Shown: piece after piece, positions 62,820-64,000 of the stretch
Layout: each line of letters begins with the position of its first letter
Position numbering within the stretch: position 1 is the stretch's first letter
Program-made: the position numbers and the translations under genes
NCBI RefSeq assembly: GCF_030418315.1
Contig: NZ_JAUHPV010000003.1
Coordinates: 124,001-188,000 of the forward strand
From: Demequina zhanjiangensis
Lineage (GTDB): Bacteria > Actinomycetota > Actinomycetes > Actinomycetales > Demequinaceae
Reading direction: 5' to 3'
Length of the DNA stretch: 64,000 bases
Notes under the pieces: model-generated
The model's database searches: none
Told to the model about the DNA's origin: nothing
What the model saw: only the letters and a program-made list of their open reading frames with translations

Positions 62820-64000
62820 TCACGGCGTGGACCCCTCGGCGGGCCGCGCCTCCGCAGTTCTGCGCGCGCCGCCGATCGCGACCATCGCCACGATCGCCGA
62901 CAGGACTCCGAGCGCGCTGTAGCCCAGCAGGATCTGACCGGATGCGAGGTCCCCGGCGACGCGGCCCGAGATCAGCCCGGGAAGTGCGGCGCCCGAGTAG
63001 GACATCAGGTAGACGCTCGCCAGCAGGCCCGCACGCTCGTGCTGCTCCAATCCGGTGACGAGAGCGCGCATCGCCGAGGTGGAGGCGATGCCCTGCGCGA
63101 TGCCCACCACGAGCGTCGCCGTCATGAACGGGATGATCGCGCCCGCGTCGAGCGTGAGGATGATCCCCGTCAGCGCGACCATGTAGATGCCCATGCCGAG
63201 GCGCACGCCGACACGAGGGGACAGCTTGCCTGCGAGCGGTCCGCCCACAGGGTTGAGGATCATCATCGCCGAGAAGACGCATGCGGCGATCAGCGCGTCG
63301 TCCGTGCCCAGATACTCCGACGCGACCGTCGGCGCGAACGCCTGGAAGAACGCGCCCAGCGACCAGGTCGCGATCGCTGCGGTGCCGGTCGCCAGCAGCA
63401 CACGCCCCCTGCCAGCCGGCACGTGGAGTCGAGGCGCCAGCGAGGCGACGGCGCCGCGGCTGCGCGGCATGGTCTCCCCGCACAGCAGCACCAGCACGAT
63501 CATGAGGAGCGTGAGCGCGACGAGTGTGATCGAGACGATCGCGCGCGGGTGGGGGAGCAGGTCCACGACAAGCCCCGCCGAGATGGCGCCCAATGGGATA
63601 CCCAGCATCGGCGTGCTGCCCGTGACGAGTGCGGGAAGCCAGCGGGGTCGTTCCGGAGCCGTGTCGATCGCGAAGGCGCCGATCGCGCTCGGCGCGATTC
63701 CCGCGGCGAGTCCCTGCAGGACGCGCGCGACGATCAGCAGCGAGGGTTGATCGATGAACGCGAGGGTTCCAGCGCCGATCCCCGCCGACGCCAGAGCGGC
63801 GATCGCCACCGGACGTCGGCCCAGATGGTTCGACAGCCTCCCCAGAAGGAGGAGCGAGGTGACCGCCGCCACGAAGTAGCCGGCCGACGCGAAGGCGAAG
63901 TCGCCATCCGTCAGCCCGTTGTCCTCGCGGTACAGGTGGTACATCGGGATCGGCGCCCCCGCCGACGCGAATACCAGGGCGAACGATGCTGTGGCGACGA
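62820..64000 (-). CDS. MFS transporter (5' end outside window)
   Basis: A drug- or metabolite-efflux-type major facilitator. About 392 residues are visible. The frame stays open to the window edge, where it reads a first-helix-like FALVFASAGAPIPMYHLY, so the start codon lies just beyond. The loop 2-3 motif GRLSNHLGRRP is present, and about 12 helices are predicted. It is upstream of the XRE regulator gene, a common regulator-efflux pairing. Confidence 0.9.
   Translation of the reverse strand, partial: VATASFALVFASAGAPIPMYHLYREDNGLTDGDFAFASAGYFVAAVTSLLLLGRLSNHLGRRPVAIAALASAGIGAGTLAFIDQPSLLIVARVLQGLAAGIAPSAIGAFAIDTAPERPRWLPALVTGSTPMLGIPLGAISAGLVVDLLPHPRAIVSITLVALTLLMIVLVLLCGETMPRSRGAVASLAPRLHVPAGRGRVLLATGTAAIATWSLGAFFQAFAPTVASEYLGTDDALIAACVFSAMMILNPVGGPLAGKLSPRVGVRLGMGIYMVALTGIILTLDAGAIIPFMTATLVVGIAQGIASTSAMRALVTGLEQHERAGLLASVYLMSYSGAALPGLISGRVAGDLASGQILLGYSALGVLSAIVAMVAIGGARRTAEARPAEGSTP

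Overview
This 64 kb window is a chromosomal segment of a high-GC Gram-positive bacterium. Several features point to Actinomycetota, most likely order Micrococcales. These are a fasR-fabD-fabH-acpP-fabF type II fatty acid operon, a homodimeric aceE divergent from a DUF3052/AhpE pair, a DUF3145 gene, a dus-dgt-dnaG core block, frequent GTG starts, GTGA/ATGA gene overlaps, and several -10-like boxes placed 6-7 nt before a start codon (leaderless-type starts). A family such as Demequinaceae or Cellulomonadaceae is a guess. I see no insertion sequence, phage gene or CRISPR array.

Layout. 1-5883: end of a tRNA-dihydrouridine synthase gene, a hypothetical gene, dGTPase, a three-gene minus-strand operon (DUF6941 plus two membrane proteins), and dnaG. 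6086-9660: a phosphonate-type ABC importer, phnD-phnC-phnE-phnE. 9901-13842: two tRNA genes (CAU and Asn), DUF1905, the NAD(P)H-hydrate repair genes nnrD and nnrE on either side of peptide deformylase, DUF3145 and a SnoaL/DUF4440-like gene. 13853-18623: fabF, acpP, fabH, fabD and the PucR-type regulator fasR. 18849-23689: a membrane protein, aceE, DUF3052 and a peroxiredoxin. 23748-32544: tRNA-Val, a secreted metzincin-like protease, a K+ channel, Nif3-like, zinc-ribbon, histidine phosphatase, SDR, YaaA, GNAT and the RNase P RNA. 32570-39584: a PAS-PAS-GGDEF-EAL protein, a cation/proton antiporter, a LysR regulator, an orphan secreted protein with an unusual leader, and an amidohydrolase.

40216-50245 is a carbohydrate locus. 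A LacI regulator sits behind two identical palindromes, followed by a sugar ABC importer without its own ATPase, a GH127 beta-L-arabinofuranosidase with the full catalytic set, and a large secreted multidomain clan GH-A-like glycosidase. The secreted enzyme would cut an arabinose-bearing plant polymer or glycoprotein outside the cell, the importer would take up the products, and GH127 would split them inside.

50308-56194: a two-component system, a small secreted peptide, a small membrane protein with a paralogue at 39824-40105, an aminotransferase/PanE-like pair divergent from an Lrp regulator, and a cyclophilin-fold protein. 56210-61748: a compact cluster (DUF3737, MDR oxidoreductase, PatB/MalY C-S lyase, aldo/keto reductase) divergent from a second cyclophilin-fold protein and an alpha/beta hydrolase; this looks like an undescribed redox or small-molecule stress module. 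The window ends with an XRE/MmyB-type regulator and a truncated MFS transporter.
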